Part shown: piece after piece, positions 10,628-11,443 of the stretch | How the letters are laid out: each line of letters begins with the position of its first letter | Numbering within the stretch: the stretch's first letter is position 1 | DNA from: JBDZUZ01 sp040255445 | GTDB lineage: Bacteria; Planctomycetota; Phycisphaerae; Phycisphaerales; UBA1924 | Reading direction: 5' to 3' | NCBI GenBank assembly: GCA_040255445.1 | Contig: JBDZUZ010000127.1 | Location: 1 to 11,443, forward strand | DNA: 11,443 bases | The notes under the pieces: generated by a model | What the model was told of the DNA's origin: nothing | Seen by the model: the letters and a program-made list of their open reading frames with translations, nothing else | Database searches by the model: none | Program-made: the position numbers and the translations under genes

Positions 10628-11443
10628 ATGGAGATTCCCGAAGTCTTCACGAACCTGGGCATCGCGCTGGGGCTGGGCCTCCTGGTCGGGCTGCAGCGCG
10701 AGAGGGCGGATTCCCAGATCGCGGGCATCCGCACCTTCCCGCTGATCACGATCGCCGGGGCGGTCGCCCTGCTCGTAGGCCGGTCGATCAGCGCCGAGGG
10801 CTGGGTCATCGGCGCCGGCGCGGTCGCGGTCGGCATCCTGATCTACGTCGGCAACATGCACCGCGTGGCCGAGCCCGGCGATGAGGCCCCCGGCGTCACC
10901 ACCGAGGCGGCGATGCTGCTGATGTACTTCATCGGCTCGCTGGTCATGACCGGGGCACGCTCCGAGGCGGTCCTGCTCGGCGGCGTCACTGCCGTGCTGC
11001 TGCACGCCAAGACCATCCTGCACAGTTTCACCGACAAGCTCGGCGACAAGGACATGCGCGCGGTGATGCAGTTCGCCCTGCTCACCATGATCATCCTGCC
11101 GGTGCTGCCCGCCGAGCCCTTCGGGCCGTTCGATGTGCTGACACCGCGCCGCATCTGGCTCATGGTCGTCCTCGTCAGCGGCATCAGCCTGGGCGGGTAC
11201 ATCGTCTACCGCATCGTCGGCAAGGAGAAGGGCGCGGTCTTCGCCGGGCTCATCGGCGGGCTGATCTCCAGCACGGCCACAACGGTGAGTTTCTCGCGGC
11301 GTGCCAAGGGCGCGGGTGATAGCCAGGTCAGCGCGAGCGACAGCAACAACGGAAGCGACGGCAAGCTCACCGGCCGCCTCGCGGGCGTCGGCGCTGCAGC
11401 GCTCGCGATCATCCTCGCCTCCACCGTCGTCTACGGCCGGGTC
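10628..11443 (+). CDS. MgtC/SapB-DUF4010 family membrane protein, 5' part (3' end outside window)
   Basis: The frame is open from the ATG at 10628 to the window end: 272 residues with no stop. The N-terminal MgtC-like domain includes LGIALGLGLLVGLQRER (10-26), close to the family G-L-x-x-G-x-E-R-E pattern, and GIRTFPLITIAGAVALLV (33-50). The DUF4010-like part includes DMRAVMQFALLTMIILPVLP (142-161) and GAVFAGLIGGLISSTATTVS (202-221). Several transmembrane helices are evident (about 8-22, 36-52, 59-75, 94-108, 115-132, 147-161, 176-197, 203-220, 250-270). A hydrophilic Ser/Asp/Asn-rich loop (227-246) separates the last two. Such proteins sit in the inner membrane; the transported or sensed ligand is not established for this subfamily. 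The gene diverges from the mutase gene with 87 bp between the start codons. Confidence 0.85.
   Translation, partial: MEIPEVFTNLGIALGLGLLVGLQRERADSQIAGIRTFPLITIAGAVALLVGRSISAEGWVIGAGAVAVGILIYVGNMHRVAEPGDEAPGVTTEAAMLLMYFIGSLVMTGARSEAVLLGGVTAVLLHAKTILHSFTDKLGDKDMRAVMQFALLTMIILPVLPAEPFGPFDVLTPRRIWLMVVLVSGISLGGYIVYRIVGKEKGAVFAGLIGGLISSTATTVSFSRRAKGAGDSQVSASDSNNGSDGKLTGRLAGVGAAALAIILASTVVYGRV

Overview
The window is GC-rich, densely coded DNA with short intergenic gaps. It holds nine protein genes (the first and last cut by the window edges), a REP/RAYT element, a degenerate tRNA-Pro-like sequence and several short-period tandem arrays. Three traits suggest a Planctomycetota bacterium, perhaps Phycisphaerae: the GC content, start codons set just after a TANNNT box with no Shine-Dalgarno sequence, and a RAYT flanked by REP palindromes. 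That placement is inference with low to moderate confidence, because no rRNA or marker gene is present.

Region 1 (1-2921, + strand) is central acyl metabolism. It starts with the 3' part of a Sir2-type NAD-dependent deacylase. Next come methylisocitrate lyase (prpB) and a citrate/2-methylcitrate synthase (prpC), two enzymes of the methylcitrate cycle that oxidises propionyl-CoA. Methylcitrate dehydratase is not in the window.

Region 2 (2922-3812) holds a tRNA-Pro(CGG)-like remnant, a strong hairpin terminator, and a 152-residue Y1/HUH REP-associated tyrosine transposase. The transposase gene lies between two mirror-image sets of three 18-nt palindromes. The outermost part is a perfect 39-bp inverted repeat.

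Region 3 (3813-7243, - strand) is a two-gene operon of paralogous GT-B glycosyltransferases. The genes overlap by 4 bp (ATGA), and each protein has an unusual cysteine cluster. The operon starts only 28 bp from the divergent start codon of region 4, so the two promoters must overlap.

Region 4 (7244-8722) has a zinc-ribbon plus bacterial-PH membrane protein (+) and a small zinc-ribbon membrane protein (-). Period-8 and period-7 tandem arrays surround them and partly encode them.

Region 5 (8723-11443) has a cobalamin-dependent acyl-CoA mutase catalytic subunit (-) with no B12-binding domain. Its substrate-pocket residues (Phe and Gln) match isobutyryl-CoA mutase rather than methylmalonyl-CoA mutase. 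Divergent from it is a MgtC/SapB-DUF4010 family membrane protein (+) that runs off the window.

PrpB, PrpC and the mutase point to short and branched acyl-CoA metabolism (propionyl-, butyryl- and isobutyryl-CoA). The glycosyltransferase pair points to surface polysaccharide synthesis. No complete novel defence or mobile system was found. The most distinctive items are the symmetric REP/RAYT element, the mutase specificity signature and the run of apparently leaderless promoters.
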